Source of the DNA: an uncultured Deferribacterales bacterium
GTDB lineage: Bacteria > Chrysiogenota > Deferribacteres > Deferribacterales > Mucispirillaceae
Assembly: GCA_947853665.1 (NCBI GenBank)
Contig: CANTXF010000010.1
Location: forward strand, 1-64,000
Length of the DNA: 64,000 nt
Reading direction: 5' to 3'
In this document: positions 44,890-52,728 of the stretch, in pieces
How the letters are laid out: the number at the start of each line of letters is the position of its first letter
Numbering within the stretch: position 1 is the stretch's first letter
Notes under the pieces: generated by a model
Database searches by the model: none
What the model was told of the DNA's origin: nothing
Seen by the model: only the letters and a program-made list of their open reading frames with translations
Translations under genes and position numbers: made by a program

Positions 44890-47024
44890 AATTTAACTCC
44901 TATCTGAAGCAGAGTACCTGCCTGAAATACTATGAAAGTAAGTATGTAGGCGATAACCGTCATTCCGATAAGCTGGAAAAAGGCCCATTTGATAGAGCCG
45001 CTCTCCCGCCTGGTAATGGCGAAGGTAGCCATGCACGGAGCCGAAAGCAGACAGAAAAGCATTATACAGAAACCTATAAGAGGAGAGTAATTTTCCTCCA
45101 GCTTGGCTCTTAGCGTGTCGGACTCTTCGTCCGCCTCGCCTACCGAATACACTATGCCCATCTGTGCTACAAAAACTTCCTTGGCGGCAAAAGCGCCTAT
45201 GAGAGCCGTGCCTATTTTCCAGTCGAAGCCCAAAGGCTTGAGCGCAGGCTCTATAAACATGCCTACCCGGCCTGCTATACTGTTTTGCAGAGCTTGCTCG
45301 CTTTCCGCGTTATCTATGTCAATAATAAAATCATCTTTCTCTTCGGCAGGCATATTGCTGGCCTCTACGGCCTGCCGCTGGGATTCGAAGCCTGCCTTCA
45401 CCTCCTCCGAGGGGCGCGGAAACGTGGTCATAGCCCAAAGGACTATGGAAATACCCAGAATAATCGTACCGGCTTTTTTAAGATAGAGCCATCCCCTCTC
45501 CCACATATGGGTAAGCACGCCTTTGACGGTGGGCATCCTGTAAGGGGGAAGCTCCATAACGAAGGGCACCGATTCGCCTTTAAGTATGGTCGCGCCCAGA
45601 GCCTTGGCGCTTATAATGGCCACGACTATGCCTATAACGTATATAATCCAGAGCATAGGAGCGTTAAGCGACTGAGGGAAAAACGCCGGTATGATCAAAG
45701 CGTATATGGGAAGCCTGGCCCCGCAGCTCATCATTGGAGCCACAAGCATTGTAATAAGCCTGTCTCTGCGGTTTTCAAGGGTTCTTGTAGCCATGATTGC
45801 AGGAACGGAGCAGCCGAAACCTATAAGCAGAGGGATAAAGCTTTTTCCGTGAAGGCCTATCTTATGCATAAGCTTATCCATAATAAAAGCGACGCGGGCC
45901 ATGTAACCGGAATCCTCGAGAACCGCTATTGCTAAAAACAGCAGCAGAATATTCGGCAGGAACACTATAACACCGCCTACGCCGCCTATTATACCGTCCA
46001 CAAGCAGAGACCTGAGAAGGCTTTCCGAGCCTTCCGGCCAGAAACCGTCCACCACGCCTCCGAGCCAGCCGAAAAACTCCTCTATCCAGCCCATAAACGG
46101 GTCGCCTATGGTAAAAGTAAGCTGAAAAACAAGATACATAAGCCCCAGAAATATAGGTATGCCCAGAACCCTGTTGGCCACAACTGTATCTATACTGTCC
46201 GAAAGGGTATGCCTTACTTCTATGGTGGAACGCACGGCCTCCTGACATGCCCCGGAAATAAACCCGTACCTTGCTCCTGCGATAGCCGTTTCAGGTATTT
46301 CACCAGTCAGTGATTCTATCCTGTCGGAGCTTTTTTTAAGCTGGGCGTCAAGCTCCGGGGAAAGAAACTGGGATTTTATATCCTTATCGTCCTCAAGGAG
46401 CTTCAGCGCCGCCCACCGGGGGTCGTATCTGGTTTCGCCGGATTTTTCTATCATTCCGGCGATAATATCAAGCTCGCCGCTCACTTCCTTTCCGTAATCA
46501 ACCTGACCGTGTTTCTGCGGGGAGGATTCCATGGCCACGTCTATTACTTTATCCAGTATTTCGTTCATCCCCTGGTTTTTGCTGCCTACGGCCGTAACTA
46601 TGGGGACGCCGAAAAACTGCCTCAGCTTCTTCAAATCGAATTCAAGGCCCCTGGCTTTGGCCATATCGCTCATATTAAACACGAATACGAGAGGAACGTT
46701 CAGCTCCATAAGCTGAACCGCCAGATAAAGGTTACGCTCCAGGTTGGACGCGTCTATTATATCGACAACGACGTCGGGCTTATCGTCTATTATAAAGTTT
46801 CTGGCCACCACCTCTTCGGCGGAATACGCGGTCAGGCTGTATGTGCCCGGCAGATCGACCACCTGCATCTCCACGCCCATATATTTCAGGCTGCCTTCCT
46901 TGCGCTCGACGGTAACGCCGGGATAATTGCCCACGTGCTGCCTTGCGCCGGTAAGATTGTTGAATATGGTCGTCTTTCCCGAATTGGGGTTGCCCGCCAG
47001 AGCGACGACAAGTTTTTCTTTCAT
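44886..47024 (-). CDS. feoB: Ferrous iron transporter FeoB
   Basis: 712 residues. N-terminal cytoplasmic GTPase with G1 GNPNSGKTTIFNNLTG, DLPGTYSLTAYS (G3) and VFNMSD (G4), a helical GDI-like region to ~residue 270, then the membrane part with Gate motifs (GFGCSVPAIMATRTLENRRDRL) and the C-terminal gate. It imports Fe2+ across the inner membrane. Typical length for bacteria. FeoC is absent; the small Cys-rich gene follows. Confidence 0.97.
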   Translation of the reverse strand: MKEKLVVALAGNPNSGKTTIFNNLTGARQHVGNYPGVTVERKEGSLKYMGVEMQVVDLPGTYSLTAYSAEEVVARNFIIDDKPDVVVDIIDASNLERNLYLAVQLMELNVPLVFVFNMSDMAKARGLEFDLKKLRQFFGVPIVTAVGSKNQGMNEILDKVIDVAMESSPQKHGQVDYGKEVSGELDIIAGMIEKSGETRYDPRWAALKLLEDDKDIKSQFLSPELDAQLKKSSDRIESLTGEIPETAIAGARYGFISGACQEAVRSTIEVRHTLSDSIDTVVANRVLGIPIFLGLMYLVFQLTFTIGDPFMGWIEEFFGWLGGVVDGFWPEGSESLLRSLLVDGIIGGVGGVIVFLPNILLLFLAIAVLEDSGYMARVAFIMDKLMHKIGLHGKSFIPLLIGFGCSVPAIMATRTLENRRDRLITMLVAPMMSCGARLPIYALIIPAFFPQSLNAPMLWIIYVIGIVVAIISAKALGATILKGESVPFVMELPPYRMPTVKGVLTHMWERGWLYLKKAGTIILGISIVLWAMTTFPRPSEEVKAGFESQRQAVEASNMPAEEKDDFIIDIDNAESEQALQNSIAGRVGMFIEPALKPLGFDWKIGTALIGAFAAKEVFVAQMGIVYSVGEADEESDTLRAKLEENYSPLIGFCIMLFCLLSAPCMATFAITRRESGSIKWAFFQLIGMTVIAYILTFIVFQAGTLLQIGVKL

Positions 47025-47088
47025 TTAAAATCTCTCCCTATGATTGTAAGACATAATTATAGACTAAAAAACCGGTTCGCCTGGTTCC

Positions 47089-47319
47089 TTATACCCTTTC
47101 GACCTCTATGCACGCGGCCTCGGACTTTCTTAAAGACAGATGATAACCTTTTATTTTAAGCTCCATCGGGTCGCCCAAAGGAGCGAACCTTTCCACCTCT
47201 ATAACGGAGCCGGGGGTAATGCCCATTTCCATTATACGCTTGTGAAGCTCGCCCTTAAAATTGGCTCTTATTACCCTGCAGCTTTCTCCGGGATTTATAT
47301 CCCTTAAAGTGATGCTCAT
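47089..47319 (-). CDS. feoA: FeoA domain protein
   Basis: 76 residues, SH3-like FeoA fold: RVIRANFKGELHKRIMEMGITPGSVIEVERFAPLGDPMELKIKGYHLSLRKSEA region visible across the length. It modulates FeoB. Strong GGAGAGGGAG ribosome site. First gene of the iron operon, with the Fur-like site upstream. Confidence 0.95.
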   Translation of the reverse strand: MSITLRDINPGESCRVIRANFKGELHKRIMEMGITPGSVIEVERFAPLGDPMELKIKGYHLSLRKSEAACIEVERV

Positions 47320-47370
47320 GTTTCTCCCTCTCCTCTCGAATATACCTCCGGAATCCCGGTATGCTAAAGG

Positions 47371-47395
47371 TATTACCGCCTGCGATATTTGTCAA
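47371..47395 (-). promoter_or_regulatory. feoAB promoter
   Basis: On the minus strand TTGACA (plus 47390-47395) is followed, after 17 bases, by TACCTT, about 50 bases before feoA. The -35 is consensus; the -10 is weak, as for an activated or repressed promoter. The Fur-type palindrome lies 7 bases upstream of the -35. Confidence 0.45.
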
Positions 47396-47402
47396 GAATT
47401 TT

Positions 47403-47419
47403 TTGAGAATTATTCTCAA
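47403..47419. promoter_or_regulatory. Fur-type operator upstream of feoAB
   Basis: TTGAGAATTATTCTCAA is a perfect 17-bp palindrome with the 7-1-7 core TGAGAAT-T-ATTCTCA, which matches the pattern of Fur boxes (TGATAAT-N-ATTATCA) with one substitution per half. Its position directly upstream of the feoAB promoter fits iron repression. Confidence 0.75.
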
Positions 47420-47459
47420 TAGTTTACATAATGTACAGTAAGGAGAACATACCCTACTT

Positions 47460-47587
47460 TAATCTGTGTAAGGGTATAGCCGCGGTTTAATATATACAGG
47501 AAGAAATATAAGTTAAAATATTTCGCAACTATACATTACCTGGATTAATAAAGTTATGGGGAATATTTATAATACGGCGGCTTGCTC
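47460..47587. repeat. Dispersed repeat, copy 2, with internal inverted pair
   Basis: 47519-47587 is the inverted counterpart of 1-70. In addition 47460-47484 (TAATCTGTGTAAGGGTATAG...) is an imperfect inverted match of 47524-47547, so this copy can fold into a stem of ~24 bp with a ~40-base loop. It is non-coding and lies between divergent feoA and mocR. Together with the structured segment next to it (47584-47680) it may be a longer extragenic repeat. Confidence 0.7.
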
Positions 47588-47680
47588 AGGCAATGAATAA
47601 TAAGACCGAAAGCGCTTGGCCAGGCACTCTCTTAATGGGGCAAAGCCTTCCGGGTTTGCCTTGCCTGAGCAGGTCTTATT
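47584..47680 (+). ncRNA. Candidate structured element with interleaved stems
   Basis: Four segments: A GCTCAGGCAA (47584-47593), B AATAAGACC (47599-47607), A' TTGCCTGAGC (47661-47670), B' GGTCTTATT (47672-47680). A pairs perfectly with A', B with B'; their order A-B-A'-B' allows a pseudoknot or two exclusive folds. A further hairpin GGCAAA/TTTGCC (47639-47660) is nested just before A'. No start/stop pattern supports a protein. Strand and expression are unknown. Confidence 0.4.
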
Positions 47681-47760
47681 ATGAATGTTTTTAACGCCTA
47701 AAGAGCATTATTATAACTATTTACCAACAACTATCCACGTTAGGGGATAGCCGCCGAATA

Positions 47761-47789
47761 TTTACTATGTATTGAAAACAGTGTATGAT
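47761..47789 (+). promoter_or_regulatory. Probable promoter of the MocR-like gene
   Basis: TTTACT (47761-47766), 17 bases, TATGAT (47784-47789), 29 bases before the ATG. It lies downstream of the structured element, which would therefore not be part of this transcript. Confidence 0.4.
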
Positions 47790-47818
47790 AAGGCGGAGAA
47801 TACGATAAGGAGGCGCAA

Positions 47819-49267
47819 ATGGCGGCAAAAACGTTTTTCGAGCGCGAAGAAGGCGTGCCTCTTTATATACTTGCAGCCAACGCCCTGCGGGCGGAAATAA
47901 AAAGCGGCGGAATAACCCCGGGAACTAAGCTTTCGCAGCGAAGGCTCTCCGAAAAGCTGTCCGTAAGCAAAAAGACCGTGTCAGATGCCTTAAGTATACT
48001 GGAAGCCGAAGGCCTTGTCATATCGAAGCCGAAATCCGGCACCTTCGTAAACGGCAACCTGTGGCTGCTGCTTATAAAAAAAGACTCCCCCGACTGGAGC
48101 AGGCTCGCCTCCGGCGGAGCGCAGATGGCCTCGCCGGACGGCATATATTCGATAATGAAAGATATAAGCTCCGACCCGGTAATACATATATCCGGCCCTA
48201 CAATATCCAACGATTTCAAATATTACAGGCCCATACGCAAGGCTCTTGAAAAGGTATCAAGGCGCCTTGAAAGCACTAACGACCTTAACAGCAAAAATAT
48301 AATGGGCCTGCCCTCCCTCCGGGAAACCGTAGCCGCCCACATGGAGCGCTGCGGCGTTTACTGCTCCCCTGAACAGATAATGATAACACAAGGCTCCACC
48401 GAATCTCTGGCGGCGGTGTTTCTTTCGTTTCTGCGCAGGGGAATGAGGCTGTACTGCGAAACGCCTTCAATGCTCAATTCCATGACGCTGGCCCAGACCC
48501 TGGGCGCCTTACTGGAAAAAATACCCATGGACGAAGAAGGCATATCGGCGGAAAAGCTTGCCAACGCCGTAAGAAAAGGGGGCGGAGGCATGCTTTACTG
48601 CAATCCCGTAAACCAGTATCCTACTGGCATATCCACAAGTAAACGCCGCAGAGACGCCATTATGACAATATGCGCTGGCAAAGGCATACCCGTGATAGAA
48701 AACGACATGCTGAGGGATTTTTATATAGAAAAGCCGAACCCGAAGCCCATGAAAGCGTTCGATAAAAACGGCTCGGTAATATATATCGGCTCCCTTATGG
48801 GCGCTCATCTGGGTATGAAAATAAGCTGGGTCATAGCGCCGGATTTTTTAATGAAGCGGATATGCGACGTTAAATGCCAGTTTGAGATAATAGCAAACAC
48901 AATCGCCCAGATGACGGCGGACGAGCTTTTGAAAAACGGCTGGTATTACGAATATATGGAGGAATACAGGCCCGTATTCGCGGAACGCATAAGGCTCTGC
49001 GGCCTGCTGTTCGAAAAATATTTTTCCGGCATCGCCACATGGGAGCAGGCGGATAACAGCTGTTACAGAAAAGTAAAATTCGCCGAGCCGGTAAATACGT
49101 TAAAGATTTATAAAAAACTTAAAAATATAGTCGCCCTGCCGGGGTATTTTTTCGACGGCGGAGATACGTCCCACTTTTTTATCAGCCCTCTGGCGGATAC
49201 TGCGAGAAACCTGGAAGAAGGCATCAAGGCTGTGGCCCAATGCGTGCGCTCCACATACGGCCTTTAA
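47819..49267 (+). CDS. GntR/MocR-type regulator lacking the PLP lysine
   Basis: 482 residues. Winged helix GntR domain (residues ~12-80, LSQRRLSEKLSVSKKTVSDALSILEAEG) joined to an aminotransferase fold I domain (~120-480) with QGSTESLAAV, CNPVNQYPTG and VIENDMLRDFY. In MocR proteins the PLP Schiff-base Lys sits in a GT-x-SK motif; here the equivalent segment is YIGSLMGAHLG (residues 322-332), with Gly at the Lys position, and the EDDY-like motif reads ENDM. PLP is therefore probably not bound covalently; an amino compound may be sensed instead. Strong AAGGAGG site. It is convergent with the dmsAB pair and divergent from feoAB; target genes not known, possibly the CTGGA-containing region at 52390-52561. 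Confidence 0.8.
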   Translation: MAAKTFFEREEGVPLYILAANALRAEIKSGGITPGTKLSQRRLSEKLSVSKKTVSDALSILEAEGLVISKPKSGTFVNGNLWLLLIKKDSPDWSRLASGGAQMASPDGIYSIMKDISSDPVIHISGPTISNDFKYYRPIRKALEKVSRRLESTNDLNSKNIMGLPSLRETVAAHMERCGVYCSPEQIMITQGSTESLAAVFLSFLRRGMRLYCETPSMLNSMTLAQTLGALLEKIPMDEEGISAEKLANAVRKGGGGMLYCNPVNQYPTGISTSKRRRDAIMTICAGKGIPVIENDMLRDFYIEKPNPKPMKAFDKNGSVIYIGSLMGAHLGMKISWVIAPDFLMKRICDVKCQFEIIANTIAQMTADELLKNGWYYEYMEEYRPVFAERIRLCGLLFEKYFSGIATWEQADNSCYRKVKFAEPVNTLKIYKKLKNIVALPGYFFDGGDTSHFFISPLADTARNLEEGIKAVAQCVRSTYGL

Positions 49268-49272
49268 AAGCA

Positions 49273-49305
49273 GGGGAGCAGCTTTCGCCGCTCCCCGGAA
49301 ATTTT
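49273..49305 (+). terminator. Terminator of the MocR-like gene
   Basis: GGGGAGC / GCTCCCC (49273-49279 and 49290-49296) then GGAAATTTTT, six bases after the stop. A second weaker hairpin follows at about 49325-49356 and may serve the convergent dmsB. Confidence 0.6.
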
Positions 49306-49366
49306 TGAAAACCCTTCGCCGCGAGCGGAGGCAAAGTCGTTTGCTCCGCCTCCGTAAAGGCATAAG

Positions 49367-49954
49367 TCAGAACACGGTTTTACGAGGCGGCAGATAATAT
49401 ACGGAAGGCACGGTGCCGTTTTCAGGTTCGGCCTGATATCCTTTTCTCGACGATATAAGACTGGATACCCGGCTTTCAGGATCGTCCGCGTCGCCGCAGA
49501 AACGGGCAGCCGCCGGACAGGACTGCACGCAAAGGGGAACTTCGCCGTGATCCAGCCTGTCGAAGCACATAGTGCATTTCGTCATCTTCTCCCTTTCTCC
49601 GTCAAACACAGGCGCTTTATACGGGCACTCCTCAAGGCAGCTTCCGCATCCGATACACTTCGCTTCGTCTATTAAAACCACGCCGTCGGCCCTTTTGCCC
49701 ATAGCTCCTGTGGGGCAGGCTTCCACGCATTTGGGCCTGGCGCAGTGGTTGCACATTCTGGGAAAAAACCCTAGCAGCAGGCTGTCGAAATCCTTTACCG
49801 GCACATACAGGTTATCGCCTTTCAGAGGCTCCAGGCGCCCCCAGTAAGCGCTGTCTTTCAGCTTATGGTCGATATGGCAGCCTACGACGCAGGTCTGACA
49901 CCCGATGCACCTTTCCAAATCTATTACCATTACCATACGTTTATTGTCAGACAT
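49367..49954 (-). CDS. DmsB/NrfC-like four-cluster ferredoxin subunit
   Basis: 195 residues holding four [4Fe-4S] cysteine groups: CIGCQTCVVGC, CNHCARPKCVEACP, CIGCGSCLEECP and CTMCFDR...CVQSCP. It is the electron-transfer partner of the molybdopterin protein upstream (11-bp gap) and should be co-exported by that subunit's Tat signal, having none itself. No membrane-anchor gene (DmsC/NrfD) lies beside it, so its electron donor is unclear. Confidence 0.9.
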   Translation of the reverse strand: MSDNKRMVMVIDLERCIGCQTCVVGCHIDHKLKDSAYWGRLEPLKGDNLYVPVKDFDSLLLGFFPRMCNHCARPKCVEACPTGAMGKRADGVVLIDEAKCIGCGSCLEECPYKAPVFDGEREKMTKCTMCFDRLDHGEVPLCVQSCPAAARFCGDADDPESRVSSLISSRKGYQAEPENGTVPSVYYLPPRKTVF

Positions 49955-49965
49955 ACGGTTCCTCC

Positions 49966-52338
49966 TTACGCCTTCGTCACTTCTACGAGGTTGTCGTAGG
50001 CGGCGAAGTTGGTTTCGCTTATAAGATCCTCCACCTTGTTAAGTGTAAGATGCGTAAGCTCCTGATGAGACCCTGCTTTAAAATCCTGGGGCTCCCACCC
50101 CTGAGGTATAGCCACGGCTCCTTTAACTATTCCCGGAGTCACTACGGCCTTTACGGTGCAGGAGCCCCGGCCGTTAAATACCTTTACGTAATCTCCGGTT
50201 TTTATCCCCCGTTCGGCCGCGTCCTCCGGGTTTATCTCCGCCCAGGGCTCGGAGGCTACGGTTCTGAGAGCTGGTATCCTCATATGCTGGGAATGGACGT
50301 TTACCCTGTCGTGATACTGAATAAACACGAGGGGATATTTTTTACCCATAGGCCCTTTCGGGTCTTCGCAGGGGCTAGTATATACAGGCAGCTGATGGCC
50401 CACGGGAACGAGCCTTTCGGAATAAAACTCGAATTTACCGGTTTGTGTTTTAAACTTTTTGTCGGCAAAGGCGTTTACCGGCTCGAATATGCCGTCCTTG
50501 CGGGCGAATATGCCCTCTTTTACGAACGACTTCCACTCAAGGCCTTTGAGAGCCGGATGCTCCGAAGTAACGTAGTTTCTGACCCATTCCTCGTCCGGCT
50601 TGCTCCAGTATTTCTCTATACCCATACGGCGGGCAAGCCCGGAGAATATCTCCACATCCGATTTGCTTTCTCCGATCTTCTTTACGGCGGGCTGCATCAG
50701 CATTATCCATGGAGATTTGTCTATAAGGTCCCAGTTTTCCCACATGGTATTGGCCGGAAGAACGAGGTCGGCGTATCTGGCCGTTACCGTCCAGTAAGGA
50801 TCGGCCTGGACTATAAATGGAATTTTAGGCAGAACGTCGTTTATGAGCCTGTTCATATCCGGGCTCTGATTTACGAAATTGCTGCACGCTATCCAGAGAA
50901 AATCAAGGGGATACGGCTCGCCTTTTTCCGCCATTTCGTATATTCTTATACCCTTAAGCTCGTTGGCGGTTTTTCCGCCGGTATTATTCCAGTCGGCGGC
51001 ATTATAAAGAGGCACGTTGACGCCGGGTATGGGCTTATTCGTGGCAGTGCCTCCGGCGTGAGACGCGCCGCCGCCCTTTACTCCTATGTAGCCGCATACG
51101 GCGGCGAGGGTGGCGACAGTCCTGAAAGGCGAATGAGAGTTAAAAACCCTCTGCATACCCTGCCCCATACGTATGCCGCACGGCCCCTCGGAGGCGTATT
51201 CAAAAGCCAGCCTTTCGATTGTATCGGAAGATATGCCAGTGACTTCCGAAGTCCACTCCGGAGTATATTTTTTAAGGCTTTCCGCAAGCAAATCAAAAGA
51301 GGTAACGCATTTCACGCCGTTTACCTCAACCGCTCCCGAAAGGGATTTTTTAACCTTTTTCCCGTCAGGCACGGCTTTGCCGGAGGAATCTATTACCATA
51401 AATTTATCGCCCGCCTTCATATAGCGGCCGTCGTCCGTTCTTACAAGAAGAGGACCGCAGCTGTAATCCGTCAGCCATCCGGCGTCGTGAAGGCCGTTTT
51501 CTATTATTATATTCATCATGCCAAGCGCCAGCGCCGTATCCGTTCCTGGGTTTATCCCTATCCACTGGTCAGCAATGGCGGCGGTGGAGCTCATTCTGGG
51601 GTCGATGACCACTATTTTCGTGCCGTTCTGCCTGGCGTCCAGCATATATCTGATTTCGCTCGTATGGGTATCGGCCACGTTCCTGCCCCATACTATGAGC
51701 ATCTTCGAATTCATATAGTCCCTTGTGTCGTGAGCGCCCCTTATCTGGCCGTAAACAAGCTGCATGCCCATGCTGGCTCCGTGGTCGCTCATTATGCCTT
51801 CGGAGGTAAATTTAGTGGCTTCGATGGTATTGGCGAAACGGAAATTGGCCTCCCAGGAAAATTTAGCCAGATTGCCCGTCATACTGAAAAAACCGGCGGA
51901 ACGCATATTGCCGCGTTTTTTCTTTGTTTCCTCCAGCTTGGAAGCTATAATATCGTAAGCCTCGTCCCATGATATTCTTCTGAATTTGCCTTCGCCCCTC
52001 TTTCCCGTGCGCAGCATGGGGTATTTTACCCTGTTTTCCGACTGAACTTTCCACGGCAGGGACATTCCCCTGAGGCAGCAGTTAGAGTAATCAGGCCTTC
52101 CTGGCAGGACTCCCGGCGTAACGCTTTCTATGGAGCCGTCTTTCACATGGGCGGCAAGGTTACACCTGGAGGTACAGTTTACCGTACATACGCCCCTTAT
52201 GACCTTACTATCGGGAACATAGGCTGCCGACGACGAAACCTGACCGGCAAGAACGTCTGCGGCTCCTGCGGAACCAAGCAGAGAACCGCCTGCGGCAGCG
52301 GCCGCGCATTTTAAAAATGTCCGTCTTTTTATATCCAT
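49966..52338 (-). CDS. Tat-exported molybdopterin oxidoreductase, DMSO reductase family
   Basis: 790 residues. Twin-arginine signal KRRTFLK at residues 4-10. The Fe-S site is C51-x3-C55-x3-C59 with a further Cys near 87. The molybdopterin domains follow (WEANFRFANTIEA, IVWGRNVADTHTSEI, VVIDPRMSSTAAIAD, then IRMGQGMQRVFNSHS and a C-terminal barrel). The subfamily resembles DmsA-type reductases of sulfoxide/N-oxide or related acceptors; the substrate cannot be assigned. Strong AAGGAGG start at 52338. Divergent from the flavocytochrome gene, with which it may share control. Confidence 0.9.
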   Translation of the reverse strand: MDIKRRTFLKCAAAAAGGSLLGSAGAADVLAGQVSSSAAYVPDSKVIRGVCTVNCTSRCNLAAHVKDGSIESVTPGVLPGRPDYSNCCLRGMSLPWKVQSENRVKYPMLRTGKRGEGKFRRISWDEAYDIIASKLEETKKKRGNMRSAGFFSMTGNLAKFSWEANFRFANTIEATKFTSEGIMSDHGASMGMQLVYGQIRGAHDTRDYMNSKMLIVWGRNVADTHTSEIRYMLDARQNGTKIVVIDPRMSSTAAIADQWIGINPGTDTALALGMMNIIIENGLHDAGWLTDYSCGPLLVRTDDGRYMKAGDKFMVIDSSGKAVPDGKKVKKSLSGAVEVNGVKCVTSFDLLAESLKKYTPEWTSEVTGISSDTIERLAFEYASEGPCGIRMGQGMQRVFNSHSPFRTVATLAAVCGYIGVKGGGASHAGGTATNKPIPGVNVPLYNAADWNNTGGKTANELKGIRIYEMAEKGEPYPLDFLWIACSNFVNQSPDMNRLINDVLPKIPFIVQADPYWTVTARYADLVLPANTMWENWDLIDKSPWIMLMQPAVKKIGESKSDVEIFSGLARRMGIEKYWSKPDEEWVRNYVTSEHPALKGLEWKSFVKEGIFARKDGIFEPVNAFADKKFKTQTGKFEFYSERLVPVGHQLPVYTSPCEDPKGPMGKKYPLVFIQYHDRVNVHSQHMRIPALRTVASEPWAEINPEDAAERGIKTGDYVKVFNGRGSCTVKAVVTPGIVKGAVAIPQGWEPQDFKAGSHQELTHLTLNKVEDLISETNFAAYDNLVEVTKA

Positions 52339-52728
52339 ATACTCCTCCTTCTTAAGAAGTATATTAACCGCGTTATTATGTTATCTAAAGTCCAGTTATC
52401 CGCATAAATAAAGAACCAGCCTGTAAAAACACGACAATGAACATACGGTATAAGTATCTGTAAATATTTGGATTATTGTATGATTTAAAATAAACCGGTA
52501 TTATATGTTATATAATATAATTAAAAAGCATTCCAGTTTACCGGCCGGTTTCGGGTCCAGTTTATTTTATTTATTATACATTTGGAGCAGGCTTGGAAAA
52601 GAACGTTATAAGCAACGATATTATATATTATATAAAGATAAACTAAATACGTTCTATATTAAAAAAATATATTGAGGTTAATAATAACGCGTGCTAATAT
52701 TCCGCCGAGGAATTTTAGGAGGAAAAGA
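52339..52728. promoter_or_regulatory. Divergent AT-rich control region with CTGGA-type repeats
   Basis: 390 bp without ORF. On the minus strand AACTGGA occurs three times: at 52391-52397 (context ACTGGACTTTA), 52532-52538 and 52555-52561 (TAAACTGGACC). The last two are 23 bases apart, in one orientation. CTGGAC-type half-sites are known for MocR-family regulators such as PdxR/TauR. There is also a 12-bp palindrome CTTCTTAAGAAG at 52348-52359 next to the dmsA start. Promoters are not resolved. Confidence 0.4.
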
